This document shows, piece by piece, positions 1-12,102 of a DNA stretch of 64,000 nucleotides. The notes below the pieces were generated by a model. The model was not told where the DNA came from. It made no database searches and saw only the letters and a list, made by a program, of their open reading frames with translations. How positions within the stretch are numbered: the stretch's first letter is position 1; each line of letters begins with the position of its first letter. This DNA is from Clostridium niameyense (lineage in GTDB: Bacteria; Bacillota; Clostridia; Clostridiales; Clostridiaceae), in the NCBI RefSeq assembly GCF_001243045.1, contig NZ_LN849007.1, positions 710,989-774,988 of the forward strand, in the 5' to 3' direction. Position numbers and translations under genes: made by a program.

Positions 1-13
1 TTAAAATATACCA

Positions 14-41
14 TTGAATTTATTTATGTAAGTATTATAAT
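14..41 (+). promoter_or_regulatory. Predicted sigma-A promoter P1 upstream of PFOR
   Basis: TTGAAT (14-19), a 16-nt spacer and TATAAT (36-41) match a housekeeping promoter well. It would start a transcript with a leader of about 300 nt before the PFOR gene. It could also belong to something else, since no coding region follows it before position 355. Positions 1-354 hold no gene I can support, only this promoter, an operator-like palindrome, a second promoter and a palindrome near the ribosome site. Confidence 0.5.
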
Positions 42-89
42 ATAGATGAAAAGATTATAGTATAAATAAAAATTTATTATGTTAACTTT

Positions 90-104
90 AGTGGTCATAC
101 CACT
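90..104. promoter_or_regulatory. GntR-type operator-like palindrome
   Basis: AGTGGT-CAT-ACCACT is a perfect inverted repeat with 6-nt arms. Its core TGGT-N3-ACCA is the shape recognised by FadR-subfamily GntR regulators such as PdhR and LldR, which respond to pyruvate or lactate. It lies about 50 nt downstream of the P1 -10 box, where a repressor could block elongation. The regulator is inferred, not seen. Confidence 0.4.
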
Positions 105-245
105 TGTAAATTTTTCTTGAAAACTGTTTATAGGTGATGTTATATTAAGTTTAATAGTACAATTCAATGTAATTAATAGAGAATGTTATTTAAAATAAAT
201 TTTTTACTAATAAACATCTATTTGTGTACAAACAGTAATAAAAAA

Positions 246-274
246 TTTACATTTGTAATCTTTTACTGTATATT
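246..274 (+). promoter_or_regulatory. Predicted sigma-A promoter P2 of PFOR
   Basis: TTTACA (246-251), 17 nt, TATATT (269-274). It is the promoter nearest to the PFOR start at 355 and would leave a leader of about 75 nt. The flanking DNA is very AT-rich, so chance matches are likely and confidence is moderate. Confidence 0.4.
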
Positions 275-302
275 AAAATAAGTAATATGTTAATAAATTT
301 TG

Positions 303-315
303 CGGAATAATTCCG
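303..315. promoter_or_regulatory. Palindrome just upstream of the PFOR ribosome site
   Basis: CGGAAT-A-ATTCCG is a perfect 6-nt inverted repeat in an otherwise AT-only leader, about 25 nt before the ribosome-binding site. It could be a DNA operator or a tiny RNA hairpin. I do not recognise the regulator. Confidence 0.3.
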
Positions 316-330
316 TAAATTTTGAAATAA

Positions 331-3858
<3,528 letters not shown>

Positions 3859-3870
3859 TATATAATAAGA

Positions 3871-3905
3871 AGTAACCCGTAAGCCATGCTTATGGGTTAC
3901 TTTTT
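3871..3905 (+). terminator. Rho-independent terminator after PFOR
   Basis: A 13-bp stem (3871-3883 with 3889-3901, one G-U pair) with loop CCATG is followed by a T-rich tail. It isolates the PFOR gene from the next one. Confidence 0.9.
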
Positions 3906-4021
3906 ATGTTGTTTTTTTATAAATAGGAGATAAAAAGCTGGTTTTTATTTATAAGTTTTAACTTTTACAAAAAATCTCTTTTAAAAATCACGAATTAAGG
4001 GTACAATTATAACATAACGCA

Positions 4022-4061
4022 AAAGGAGGTGAAAATCCTGGAACTAGTACCAGGAGATTTT
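4022..4061 (+). promoter_or_regulatory. Strong Shine-Dalgarno and hairpin leader of the DUF1292 gene
   Basis: A near-perfect ribosome site (AAAGGAGGTG, 4022-4031) has no ATG, GTG or TTG at normal spacing after it. Instead a small inverted repeat follows (TCCTGG 4036-4041, CCAGGA 4050-4055) whose right arm covers most of the AGGAG (4052-4056) that would serve the ATG at 4062. This may tune translation, or the true start may be a non-canonical codon such as CTG 4038. Confidence 0.35.
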
Positions 4062-4442
4062 ATGAAAGATGAAATGAATAAATGTGGCTGCGGTTGTGAT
4101 GAAGAATTAGAACAAGAAACTTGCGGTTGTTGCTCAGATGAACATAGTGAAGGTTGCGGTTGTTCTTCAGATGATCATGATGAAAGTTGTGGTTGTTGCG
4201 GAGGACACGATGCAGAAGAAGGAATATTCGTAGATTTACAAGACGAAGAAGGTAATGAGGTTACTTGCCAAGTAATAGATGAATTTGATTACGAAGAAAA
4301 AACATATGCATTAGTTCAAAATCCAAATAATAATTCAGTATATTTATTTAGGGAAGAGATTGATGGCGAAGAAGTACAACTTATAAATCCAGTAGATGAT
4401 GAATTTGAAAAAGTAACAAAATACTACGAAAACTTAGAATAG
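4062..4442 (+). CDS. Cys-rich DUF1292 (YrzB-like) protein
   Basis: The C-terminal two thirds (from about GIFVDLQDEEGNEV) is a DUF1292 domain, a small beta-rich family of unknown function common in Firmicutes. The N-terminal part is an acidic, His-bearing Cys-rich tail with repeated CGCGC, CGCC, CGC and CGCC clusters, which looks able to bind metal; that role is inference. The frame is open from a GTG at 4029, but that codon overlaps a Shine-Dalgarno site. I chose ATG 4062 (126 aa), which has AGGAG 5 nt upstream. The gene stands alone between two terminators. Confidence 0.75.
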   Translation: MKDEMNKCGCGCDEELEQETCGCCSDEHSEGCGCSSDDHDESCGCCGGHDAEEGIFVDLQDEEGNEVTCQVIDEFDYEEKTYALVQNPNNNSVYLFREEIDGEEVQLINPVDDEFEKVTKYYENLE

Positions 4443-4451
4443 TTATATGAT

Positions 4452-4477
4452 AAGCCCTGCAATTTCTTGCAGGGCTT
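4452..4477 (+). terminator. Terminator hairpin after the DUF1292 gene
   Basis: An 11-bp perfect stem (4452-4462 with 4467-4477) around loop TTTC, GC-rich in its middle. The following T tract is short, so termination may be incomplete. Confidence 0.7.
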
Positions 4478-4510
4478 TAAAATATTTAATAAAATTAAAG
4501 AGGTGTTAGT

Positions 4511-5170
4511 ATGGAAAAGAATAATAAATTAGAAAAACTAGCAATATTTGATGTAGACTATACACTTACAAAACAAGAAACACTTATACAATTTTATAAA
4601 TTTATGTTAAGGAAGAATCCTTTTCTTATAAAACATATACCTAAAATACTAATATCCGGTATATTATATGGATTTAAGATATTAGAGGCGGGAAAAGCCA
4701 AAGAAATATTCATAGGTTTTATAGATGGTATAACAGAAGAAGATATGCAAAATTATGTTAAGGAATTTTATAAAAATAAGTTAAGTAAAATATTATATAA
4801 AGATGCCATAGATACCATGAGGAAATTAAAACGTAATGGATTTAAAGTATACTTAATTTCAGCTTCAGCAGAGTTTTATTTAAATGAACTTTACAATATA
4901 AAAGAAGTAGACAAAATAATAGGTACTAAATTTACAGTAGAAGATGGTTATTATAATAGAAAAATGAAAGGTGAAAATTGTAAAGGTGAGGAAAAGGTAA
5001 AAAGGCTTAAAGAAGTTTTAAAAGAAGAAAATATAGATGTGGATTTTAAAGCATCTTATATGTTTTCAGATTCACTTGCAGATTTACCTCTATTTAAATT
5101 AGTTGGACACCCATATCTTATAAATTCCAGAAAAAAATATAATAACATAAAAGTACTAAAATGGAGATAA
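4511..5170 (+). CDS. HAD-superfamily subfamily IB phosphatase
   Basis: A 219-residue cytoplasmic hydrolase related to phosphoserine phosphatase (SerB/HAD-IB). Motif I is FDVDYTLT at residues 13-20, with D14 as the expected nucleophile and D16 as the acid/base. Motif II is LISAS at about 115, and motif IV is SDSLADLPLF near residue 195. The helical cap follows motif I, as in C1-cap enzymes. The substrate cannot be read from sequence; a phosphomonoester is expected. AGAGGTG precedes the ATG. It probably shares no operon with the aminotransferase gene, which starts about 80 nt downstream. Confidence 0.85.
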   Translation: MEKNNKLEKLAIFDVDYTLTKQETLIQFYKFMLRKNPFLIKHIPKILISGILYGFKILEAGKAKEIFIGFIDGITEEDMQNYVKEFYKNKLSKILYKDAIDTMRKLKRNGFKVYLISASAEFYLNELYNIKEVDKIIGTKFTVEDGYYNRKMKGENCKGEEKVKRLKEVLKEENIDVDFKASYMFSDSLADLPLFKLVGHPYLINSRKKYNNIKVLKWR

Positions 5171-5251
5171 TATATTAAAAAAATTTTATTATTGTACTAT
5201 AATTAATATTAAAAGAGTTAATTATACAAAAAATTATATATTAAGGAAGTA

Positions 5252-6094
5252 GTGAAGAGATATATGGAATGTGTAAATAAATTTTATATTGAGGATAATA
5301 ATGTTTTAGATACAAAACTTTTTAAAGAGGATATAATAAGGAAAGGAAAATCCTTATACGAAGTTATAAGAGTTATAGATGGTTGCCCATTATTTCTAAA
5401 GGAACATTTAGAAAGATTTAATGCTTCCGCTTCTTTAGAAGGACTGTCTTTATGGATGAGTAATAAAGAAATAAAAACTAATATAAAAAGAGTTATAGAG
5501 GCTAATAAAGTATCATGTGGGAATATAAAATTAGTGTTTAATTTTAACCGCAAAAAAACTTTTTTATGTTATTTTCTAGAGCATCATTATCCAGAAGAAA
5601 TAAATTATGAAGAAGGGGTAAAAACCATATTTTATCATGGGGAAAGAGAAAATCCTAATGCTAAAGTAATAGCGATAAATTTTAGACAAAAGGTAGGTAA
5701 AATAATAAAAGAAAGAGAAGCTTATGAAGCTATATTAGTAGATAGAGATGGATATATAACAGAGGGAAGTAAATCAAATATATTTATGATAAAAAATGAT
5801 AATGTAATAACAGCACCTATAGATACAGTACTACCAGGTATAACTAGAAATACTATAATGGATTTATGTAATGGATTGGGATTAAAGGTTTTAGAAGAGA
5901 GAATTTGTTATAAAGATATAAATGATTTAGATGGACTTTTTATATCAGGAACTTCTCCAAAAGTTTTACCCATAAGATATATAGATCATATGGAGTTTAA
6001 TTCTTCTAAAAATCCAATTATATTAAAAATAATGAATGCTTATAATGAAGAAATAAAAAAAGATATATTAAACTATAAAAAAGAAAATAAATAA
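5252..6094 (+). CDS. Class IV PLP-dependent aminotransferase (BCAT/D-Ala aminotransferase/ADC lyase fold)
   Basis: A 280-residue fold-type IV PLP enzyme. By spacing to the YEAILVD motif, K138 aligns with the PLP lysine of D-amino-acid aminotransferase. The signature EGSKSNIF follows at 171-178 and LPGITR near 196. Substrate choice among branched-chain amino acids, D-amino acids and aminodeoxychorismate cannot be decided by eye. The start is uncertain: GTG 5252 has AAGGA 4 nt upstream, while ATG 5264 lacks a well-spaced site. It is followed 47 nt later by the antiterminator gene. Confidence 0.85.
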   Translation: MKRYMECVNKFYIEDNNVLDTKLFKEDIIRKGKSLYEVIRVIDGCPLFLKEHLERFNASASLEGLSLWMSNKEIKTNIKRVIEANKVSCGNIKLVFNFNRKKTFLCYFLEHHYPEEINYEEGVKTIFYHGERENPNAKVIAINFRQKVGKIIKEREAYEAILVDRDGYITEGSKSNIFMIKNDNVITAPIDTVLPGITRNTIMDLCNGLGLKVLEERICYKDINDLDGLFISGTSPKVLPIRYIDHMEFNSSKNPIILKIMNAYNEEIKKDILNYKKENK

Positions 6095-6141
6095 ATCTAC
6101 CAATGTGTAAGTTTTATATAAGATAGATTTGGAGTGTTAAA

Positions 6142-6963
6142 ATGGATAGTTATAAAGTAAAGAGAATTCTTAATAATAACGTTATAATAGCTGAATATAA
6201 CGATGAAGAATTAATATTGGTAGGTAAAGGTATAGGATTTAATAGTAGAGCAGGAGAACCTCTTTCTAAAGAAAAGATAGAAAATATTTACATTAAAAAG
6301 ACATCTAATATTACAGAGAACTATAATAAAGTTTTAAATAAAATTGATGAAAAGATAGTTGGTATTTCCGAAGAAATAATAAATATAGCAGAAAATAAGT
6401 TAAATGTTAAGTTAAATGAAGGGGTCCATATTTCTCTACCAGATCATATAAATTTCGCTATAAGAAGAATAGAAAAAGGTATAAATATAGAAAATCCATT
6501 CTTAGAAGAATTAAGAATATTATATCCAAAAGAGTATGAGATATCTTTAAAAGGATTAGATATTATTAATGAAAGATTAAATGTAAATTTACCTAAAGAT
6601 GAAGCAGGGTTTATATGTCTTCACATCAGGGGCGGAATAACTAGACAAGATGTTTCAAAGTCTTTAGAGTATACAAAAAAGATAAGTAAAGTAATGGAAC
6701 TTATAAATAAATTAACAGGGAGAAATATAAATAAGGATTCTTTGTCTTATGTAAGAACATTAACACATATAAATTTTATGGTAGAAAGAGTCAAAGAAAA
6801 TAAAACTATTAAAAATCAACTTTTGGATAGTATAAAAAAAGAATTAAGTAATGAATTTAGTATAGCCATAAAGGTAGCTATGTTAATAGAAAAGTTATTT
6901 AAAATCAAAGTACCAGAAGATGAAATAGGATATATAGCATTACACTTAAAAAGATTATGCTAA
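6142..6963 (+). CDS. BglG/LicT/GlcT-family PTS transcriptional antiterminator
   Basis: An RNA-binding antiterminator of 273 residues, the family's normal size. A CAT RNA-binding domain (about 1-56) is followed by two PTS regulation domains, PRD1 (about 65-170) and PRD2 (about 175-273). The four regulatory histidines are visible as H102 (in LPDH), H161 (CLHIRGG), H209 (LTHI) and H268 (ALHL). In known members, PTS components phosphorylate these to report sugar availability. It lies 40 nt upstream of the EIICBA gene, which suggests it controls that transporter, but I found no convincing terminator plus RAT sequence in either flanking gap. Confidence 0.92.
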   Translation: MDSYKVKRILNNNVIIAEYNDEELILVGKGIGFNSRAGEPLSKEKIENIYIKKTSNITENYNKVLNKIDEKIVGISEEIINIAENKLNVKLNEGVHISLPDHINFAIRRIEKGINIENPFLEELRILYPKEYEISLKGLDIINERLNVNLPKDEAGFICLHIRGGITRQDVSKSLEYTKKISKVMELINKLTGRNINKDSLSYVRTLTHINFMVERVKENKTIKNQLLDSIKKELSNEFSIAIKVAMLIEKLFKIKVPEDEIGYIALHLKRLC

Positions 6964-7003
6964 AAATAATATTAAATTGTTAGGCAAATAAAGGAGCAAA
7001 TAT

Positions 7004-8875
7004 ATGAAAAAAATCCTTAATATACTACAGAAAATAGGTAAATCTTTAATGCTACCAGTATCAGTTTTACCAGCAGCAGGTATACTTTTAAGGCTTGGCT
7101 ATCCAGATCTTTTAAATAATATATATTTATTAAAAGCTGGAAATTCAATAATTAACAATTTACCTATAATATTCGCAGTAGGGGTGGCTATAGGATTTTC
7201 GGAGCAAGGAGAGGGTGTAGCAGCACTTTCAGCTGTAGTAGGAGAATTGATAATAAGAACTATTTGTATAGACAGTGGAGTATTAAGCGGAATATTAATA
7301 GGGTTATTATCTGTAGCTTTATATAATAAATATCATGATGTAAAATTGCCACAAATTATTGGCTTCTTTGGTGGAGAAAGGTTTGTAATAATAATTACTG
7401 CTTTTTTCTCATTGATTTTTGCAATAGGTAATGTTTATATAGGTTCAAGTGTTTGTAAATGTATAGATATATTTGCCAAATTCGCATGTACATCTATACT
7501 AGGTCCAGCATTATATGCTGCAGGAAAAAGATTTTTAATACCATTAGGACTTCATCATATGTATTATCCAGTTTTTTTATACGAATTTGGAAGCTTTGTA
7601 GCTCCTGATGGAATAAAATACTTTGGAGATTTCGGTAGATATTTTCATGGAGATCCTACAGCTGGCAGATTTATGGCATCAGAATATCCAATATTGATGT
7701 TTGGATTACCTGCAGCAGCTTTGGCTATAACTTTAGCTGCTAAGCCAGAAAATAGAAAAAAAACAGCAGGAATAATGATTACTGCAGCAGCAGTATCATT
7801 TTTTACAGGAATTACAGAGCCTATAGAATTTTCATTTATATTTGCTGCACCTCAGTTATTTTTATTTCACATATTAGCTGCATTTACTTCAGGAATAGTT
7901 ATAAGCTATTTTAACATAAGGTTAGGATATACTTTTTCTGCATCTTTTATAGATTATATATTAGGATATAAATTTTCAAGTAATGGATTATTATTAATAC
8001 CAGTAGGGATAGCTTATTTTTTATTTTATTTCTTAGTGTTTTATTTTACAATAACTAAAAAAAATATAAAAACTTTAGGTCGAGAGGATTCTTTTAATTA
8101 TAAAAAAATTACAAAGGAAGACATTAATGAGATGGCACAAAAAATACTTAAAGCTATAGGTGGAAAAGAAAATGTAATCTTTCTGCATTGTTGCATTACA
8201 AGACTTAGAATATCTATTAGGAATACAAAAGCCATAGATGTGTCTATGTTAAAACAAATAGGAGCTCTAGGTATTATAGAAGTGGGAAATATAATTCAAA
8301 TAATAATTGGAACTGAAGCAGAATCTATAAAAAACTGTATGGAATATATTATAAAAGGAGGTATAAATAATAATAAAGTAGAATATATACCTCATATGCA
8401 TAAACAACAGGAAAAAGAAGCAAATTTGTATATTAATATTAAAAATCCTATAAGAGGTAATATAATTCCTATAGAAAGTGTAGATGATGATGTATTTAGT
8501 GAGAAGATATTAGGGGAAGGGTTCGGGATAATTCCTGATGATTGCAAAGTATATTCTCCTGTAGATGGAAAAATAAAATTTTTATTTCCAAGTAATCATG
8601 CCTTGTCTATTGAAACAAAACAAGGTTTAGAAATATTTATACATGTAGGTATAGATACTGCAAAGTTTAAAGGAGTAGGTTTTAAAACTTTTGTACAGAA
8701 AAATGAATTAGTTAAATGCGGTAAATTATTAATAGAATTTGATAAGGAATTATTATTAAAAAAGGCGGTAGATTTAACATCTCCCATAGTGATTACAAGC
8801 TCAGAAGATTTCGTAGTACAAGATATAAAATATGGATATAAAGAGGAAAAACAAATAATAGCAAAAATTCATTAA
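7004..8875 (+). CDS. PTS glucose/N-acetylglucosamine-type EIICBA permease
   Basis: Imports and phosphorylates a hexose across the membrane using HPr-phosphate. The 623 residues hold all three domains. The EIIC membrane domain is about 1-355, with the GITEPIEF motif at 269-276. EIIB is about 370-450, with phospho-Cys C397 in CCITRLR. EIIA is about 485-623, with H532 and the phospho-acceptor H547 in IHVGID. The GDPTAG and MFGLPAAALA segments fit both the glucose and GlcNAc branches, so the sugar is left open. AAAGGAG precedes the ATG. It is probably cotranscribed with the antiterminator 40 nt upstream. Confidence 0.93.
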   Translation: MKKILNILQKIGKSLMLPVSVLPAAGILLRLGYPDLLNNIYLLKAGNSIINNLPIIFAVGVAIGFSEQGEGVAALSAVVGELIIRTICIDSGVLSGILIGLLSVALYNKYHDVKLPQIIGFFGGERFVIIITAFFSLIFAIGNVYIGSSVCKCIDIFAKFACTSILGPALYAAGKRFLIPLGLHHMYYPVFLYEFGSFVAPDGIKYFGDFGRYFHGDPTAGRFMASEYPILMFGLPAAALAITLAAKPENRKKTAGIMITAAAVSFFTGITEPIEFSFIFAAPQLFLFHILAAFTSGIVISYFNIRLGYTFSASFIDYILGYKFSSNGLLLIPVGIAYFLFYFLVFYFTITKKNIKTLGREDSFNYKKITKEDINEMAQKILKAIGGKENVIFLHCCITRLRISIRNTKAIDVSMLKQIGALGIIEVGNIIQIIIGTEAESIKNCMEYIIKGGINNNKVEYIPHMHKQQEKEANLYINIKNPIRGNIIPIESVDDDVFSEKILGEGFGIIPDDCKVYSPVDGKIKFLFPSNHALSIETKQGLEIFIHVGIDTAKFKGVGFKTFVQKNELVKCGKLLIEFDKELLLKKAVDLTSPIVITSSEDFVVQDIKYGYKEEKQIIAKIH

Positions 8876-8989
8876 GAAAGAAAATGGGTTTTTACAGAAA
8901 TTAACTATATTATTTAAGAAATATTACGAATATAAGAATATGTATAAGTCCCGTTTATTAATTTCAAGTTTTTTTAAAAACAAATTGTT

Positions 8990-9018
8990 TTGAAACACTA
9001 TATGATATAAAATGTAAA
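8990..9018 (+). promoter_or_regulatory. Possible sigma-A promoter before fapA
   Basis: TTGAAA (8990-8995), 17 nt, TGTAAA (9013-9018), with several AT-rich alternatives nearby. The 218-nt gap 8876-9093 contains no gene and no clear terminator. A chemotaxis operon of this size needs a promoter here, but the match itself is weak. Confidence 0.25.
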
Positions 9019-9093
9019 TATAAGAATAAAATATGAAATTTGTAATTTTAAGAGTGAAATAGGGGCAACATAATTATTTAGAGGAGGATTTAT

Positions 9094-11115
9094 ATGAAAA
9101 AGACTTATAGCTATGCTACCGTGGATAAGTGTATAGTAGAGGCTTGTAGGGATTTAAGACTTAGTCCAGAAGAAATCAACTATAAAATAGTAGAGAATAA
9201 ACAAGGCATTTTTATAAAAAAGGCTACCATAATAGTTGAAATAGACGAAGAAACTAAAAAACCCGAAAAAGAGGAAGCATGTGAAGCAAAAGTAGCAAAT
9301 ACAGTAAATAATATAGATGACATAGATAATGTTAAAAAAGATCATGAAGAAGAGAAGAAAGATGAAGATAAAGGAACGGTTTCAGTAGTTAATGGTAAAA
9401 TAATAGTTAAAAATCCTAGAAATAATGGAAATCCAGCTCAAGTATATGGTAATAAAAATGTTAAGTTATTACTAGATGGACAACAAATAAATGGGAAAAC
9501 AGCAATTTTTCAAAGTAACCATTTAGAAGTTATATTTGAAGAAAATACAGCTATAAGAAATCTAAATATAAAAATAAGTGAAGATAATATGGAAGCCTAT
9601 ATTTCTATTGAATATAAGCCACAGATTGTATATGGATTAGAAGATTGTGATGAAAAAAATATTTTAGAGATAAAACCTAAAATAATAAATAAAATAAATC
9701 CACCTCAATATACTGAAGAAGAAATAAAAGAAGAACTAATAAAAAGAGGAGTAATTTATGGTTTAATAAATGAAAATATAAGTCAGTGTGTAAAAGGAAA
9801 TTGTATAGATGTTTTAGTAGCTAAAGGAAAGCCTGTAATAGATGGAACCAACGATGAAATAGATATTAAATTTCCAACTAGTAAAGATGAAATAAAATTA
9901 GAAGAAGATAAAACAGGAAATGTAGATTTTAAGAGTATAGGATCTATAGAATCTGTAAAACCAGGAGATATAATAGCCGTAAGAGTACCGGGTTTAAAAG
10001 GAAGCTCTGGTAAAGATGTAAGGGGAGTAATAAAAAGGCATAAGGAAGGAAAAAAACTTTTATTAAAAGTAGGACAAGGTGCTTTTTTAAAAGATGAAAA
10101 TACAGCTGCTGCAGCTATACAAGGAAAGCCTTGTATAAAGTCAAATGTATTTTATGTTTATGAAGTACATGAAGTAAAACAAGATGTAAGCATAGAAACT
10201 GGTAATATAAAATTTGTAGGTGATGTAATAGTACAAGGTAGTGTAAAAGAAGGAATGAAAGTAGAAGCTGGAAATGCAGTGAATATAAAGAAAGATGTAG
10301 AAAGATCAGAAATTATATCTAAAGGAAACCTACAAATAGATGGAAATATAATAGCCTCCAATTTATATGCCGGAGGAGAAGATATAATAAGATTAAAAGT
10401 TTTAGAAGAATTAGAGGAAATGGAAAAAACTTTAAAAAAGTTAATAACAGCAGTACAAGAAATAAAAAGATTCAATATTTTAGGTGAGGATAAAAAAGAC
10501 GGTGAAATAATAAAAATTTTAATAGAAAATAAATTTAAGGATTTAAATAAATTATGTATAAAATTAATTGCTAATATAAATATACACAAACAAGATAAGG
10601 AAGATAAATTAATTAAATTAATGAGAGAGAAATTATTAGGAATAAGTCCTATAAATATAAAAAGTTATAATGAATTATATAGTCTAATAGACGTTATAGA
10701 AGAAAAGAAAAATTATTATGGAGAAAATTTAGCAATTCCTGTAAATGTTATTATAAATTACTGTCAAGATTCATTTGTACAAAGTACAGGAGATGTTTAT
10801 ATAAATGGAAAAGGACAATATATATCTAATATAAGTGCTCACAATGGAATATATTTTACTAAAGAAGGTAGTGTAGCTAGGGGTGGACATATAAAGGCAA
10901 AAAACAAGATTAAATGTAAAGAAGTAGGCAGTGAATCTGGAGTTTCAACAAAATTAGAAGTTTCAGAAACGGGTGATATATTTGTAGATGTTGCTTATCA
11001 AAACACTGTATTTATAGTGGGGAAATCAGAGTATATATTAGAAGTTCCATCAAAGGATATACATGTATATTTAAGCAAAAAAGGAGAATTGTTTGTAGAT
11101 AAATTAATATTATAG
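9094..11115 (+). CDS. fapA: FapA-type DUF342 flagellar assembly protein A
   Basis: A 673-residue member of the DUF342/FapA family, found in flagellar and chemotaxis operons of clostridia and vibrios and reported to affect polar assembly or localisation. Residues 1-60 form a small Jag-N-like domain. An acidic Lys/Glu linker runs to about 95. The beta-rich DUF342 core follows, with repeats of the VxGDVxxGxV type (for example NIKFVGDVIVQGSVKEGM), interrupted by a helical, probably coiled-coil stretch at about 435-560. GAGGAGG precedes the ATG. It ends 12 nt before cheW and so heads the chemotaxis operon. Confidence 0.85.
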   Translation: MKKTYSYATVDKCIVEACRDLRLSPEEINYKIVENKQGIFIKKATIIVEIDEETKKPEKEEACEAKVANTVNNIDDIDNVKKDHEEEKKDEDKGTVSVVNGKIIVKNPRNNGNPAQVYGNKNVKLLLDGQQINGKTAIFQSNHLEVIFEENTAIRNLNIKISEDNMEAYISIEYKPQIVYGLEDCDEKNILEIKPKIINKINPPQYTEEEIKEELIKRGVIYGLINENISQCVKGNCIDVLVAKGKPVIDGTNDEIDIKFPTSKDEIKLEEDKTGNVDFKSIGSIESVKPGDIIAVRVPGLKGSSGKDVRGVIKRHKEGKKLLLKVGQGAFLKDENTAAAAIQGKPCIKSNVFYVYEVHEVKQDVSIETGNIKFVGDVIVQGSVKEGMKVEAGNAVNIKKDVERSEIISKGNLQIDGNIIASNLYAGGEDIIRLKVLEELEEMEKTLKKLITAVQEIKRFNILGEDKKDGEIIKILIENKFKDLNKLCIKLIANINIHKQDKEDKLIKLMREKLLGISPINIKSYNELYSLIDVIEEKKNYYGENLAIPVNVIINYCQDSFVQSTGDVYINGKGQYISNISAHNGIYFTKEGSVARGGHIKAKNKIKCKEVGSESGVSTKLEVSETGDIFVDVAYQNTVFIVGKSEYILEVPSKDIHVYLSKKGELFVDKLIL

Positions 11116-11127
11116 GAGGAGAGGGTT

Positions 11128-11574
11128 ATGCAAAACAAAGAGATAAAAGTTTTAATATTTAAAATTGGGGAAGAATATTATGCAGCTGATATTATGGAAG
11201 TAGAAAGAATACTAGGTTATGAAGAACCTACAGTTTTACCAGATGCGCCAACATTTGTAGAAGGCGTTATAAATTATCAGGGAAAAATTTTACCGGTAAT
11301 TTCAATTTCTAAAAAGTTTAATATTCCAGAGGAAGAAAGAAAAAGTGATGCTAAGATAATAGTTGCAAAAGAAAATGAAAATAAAATAGGTGTAATAGTA
11401 GATGTTGTATCAGAAGTTAAAGATGTAAATTTAGATAAAGTAGAGGAACCACCAGAAATTGTTGCTGGTATATCTAAAAGATATATAAAAGGACTAATAA
11501 AAATTGAAGAGAAAATAATAATATTCTTAAATCTATCAACTATACTTACTGAAGAAGAAAAAAGAATGATATAG
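11128..11574 (+). CDS. cheW: Chemotaxis coupling protein CheW
   Basis: A 148-residue CheW-domain protein that links chemoreceptors to the CheA kinase at the cell pole. Typical features are the opening KVLIFKIGEEYYAADIMEVERI, the central VEGVINYQGKILPVI motif and the late IKGLIKIEEKIIIFLNL strand. AGGAGGAGAG is well placed before the ATG. A second CheW lies at 17044 in the same operon; the two are clearly divergent and may serve different receptor sets. Confidence 0.95.
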   Translation: MQNKEIKVLIFKIGEEYYAADIMEVERILGYEEPTVLPDAPTFVEGVINYQGKILPVISISKKFNIPEEERKSDAKIIVAKENENKIGVIVDVVSEVKDVNLDKVEEPPEIVAGISKRYIKGLIKIEEKIIIFLNLSTILTEEEKRMI

Positions 11575-11592
11575 TTGAAGGAGTAAAAATTT

Positions 11593-12081
11593 ATGGATGT
11601 AAAAGAGATAAAAGTAGGTATTGCAGATTTGAATGTTGGCAATTCACCTGATAAGATAATTACGGTAGGTTTGGGTTCTTGCATAGGTATAGCCTTATAT
11701 GATAGATCTAAAGGTATTGGTGGACTTGCACATATAATGCTTCCAGATAGTGCAGATTTTAGCAGAATAACAAATCCTTTAAAATTTGCTGATTTAGCTA
11801 TACCTATATTACTTGAAAAGATGGAAAAGATGGGAGCTAGGAAATCACTGCTTAAGGCTAAAATAGCTGGCGGAGCTTCTATGTTTAACTTTTCAGATAA
11901 AAGCATGATTATGGATATAGGTCATAGAAATGGGGAAGCAGTAAAAAGTAAGCTTAGAAACATGTCCATTCCGATATTGGCAGAAGATACTGGAGGGAAT
12001 AAGGGAAGAACTATGATATTTGATACTTCTTCTGGTGTAGTATACATAAAGACAGTAGGTATGGGAACTAAAGAAATATAA
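11593..12081 (+). CDS. cheD: Chemoreceptor glutamine deamidase CheD
   Basis: Deamidates specific glutamines on chemoreceptors and, in Bacillus, binds CheC to boost its CheY-P phosphatase activity. The catalytic set known from Thermotoga CheD is present with the same spacing: T24, C30 (GLGSCIGI) and H47 (LAHIMLP). The 162-residue length is normal. It lies between cheW and cheB with short gaps, and CheC is encoded further along the same operon, so a CheD-CheC pair is expected. Confidence 0.95.
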   Translation: MDVKEIKVGIADLNVGNSPDKIITVGLGSCIGIALYDRSKGIGGLAHIMLPDSADFSRITNPLKFADLAIPILLEKMEKMGARKSLLKAKIAGGASMFNFSDKSMIMDIGHRNGEAVKSKLRNMSIPILAEDTGGNKGRTMIFDTSSGVVYIKTVGMGTKEI

Positions 12082-12102
12082 TTTTATTGGAGTGAGTTAA
12101 AT

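Noticed and set aside
6095-7003. RAT sequence and terminator for the BglG-type antiterminator
   Set aside because: The gaps before and after the antiterminator gene show no convincing terminator with an overlapping antiterminator hairpin.
8926-8933. TACGAATA before fapA as a sigma-D -10 box
   Set aside because: There is no TAAA at the needed distance, and the site is about 160 nt from the gene.
11277-11906. Long open frame on the minus strand across cheW and cheD
   Set aside because: It is a shadow of two well-identified genes, with no ribosome site and no recognisable product. The same holds for the other antisense frames in the window.
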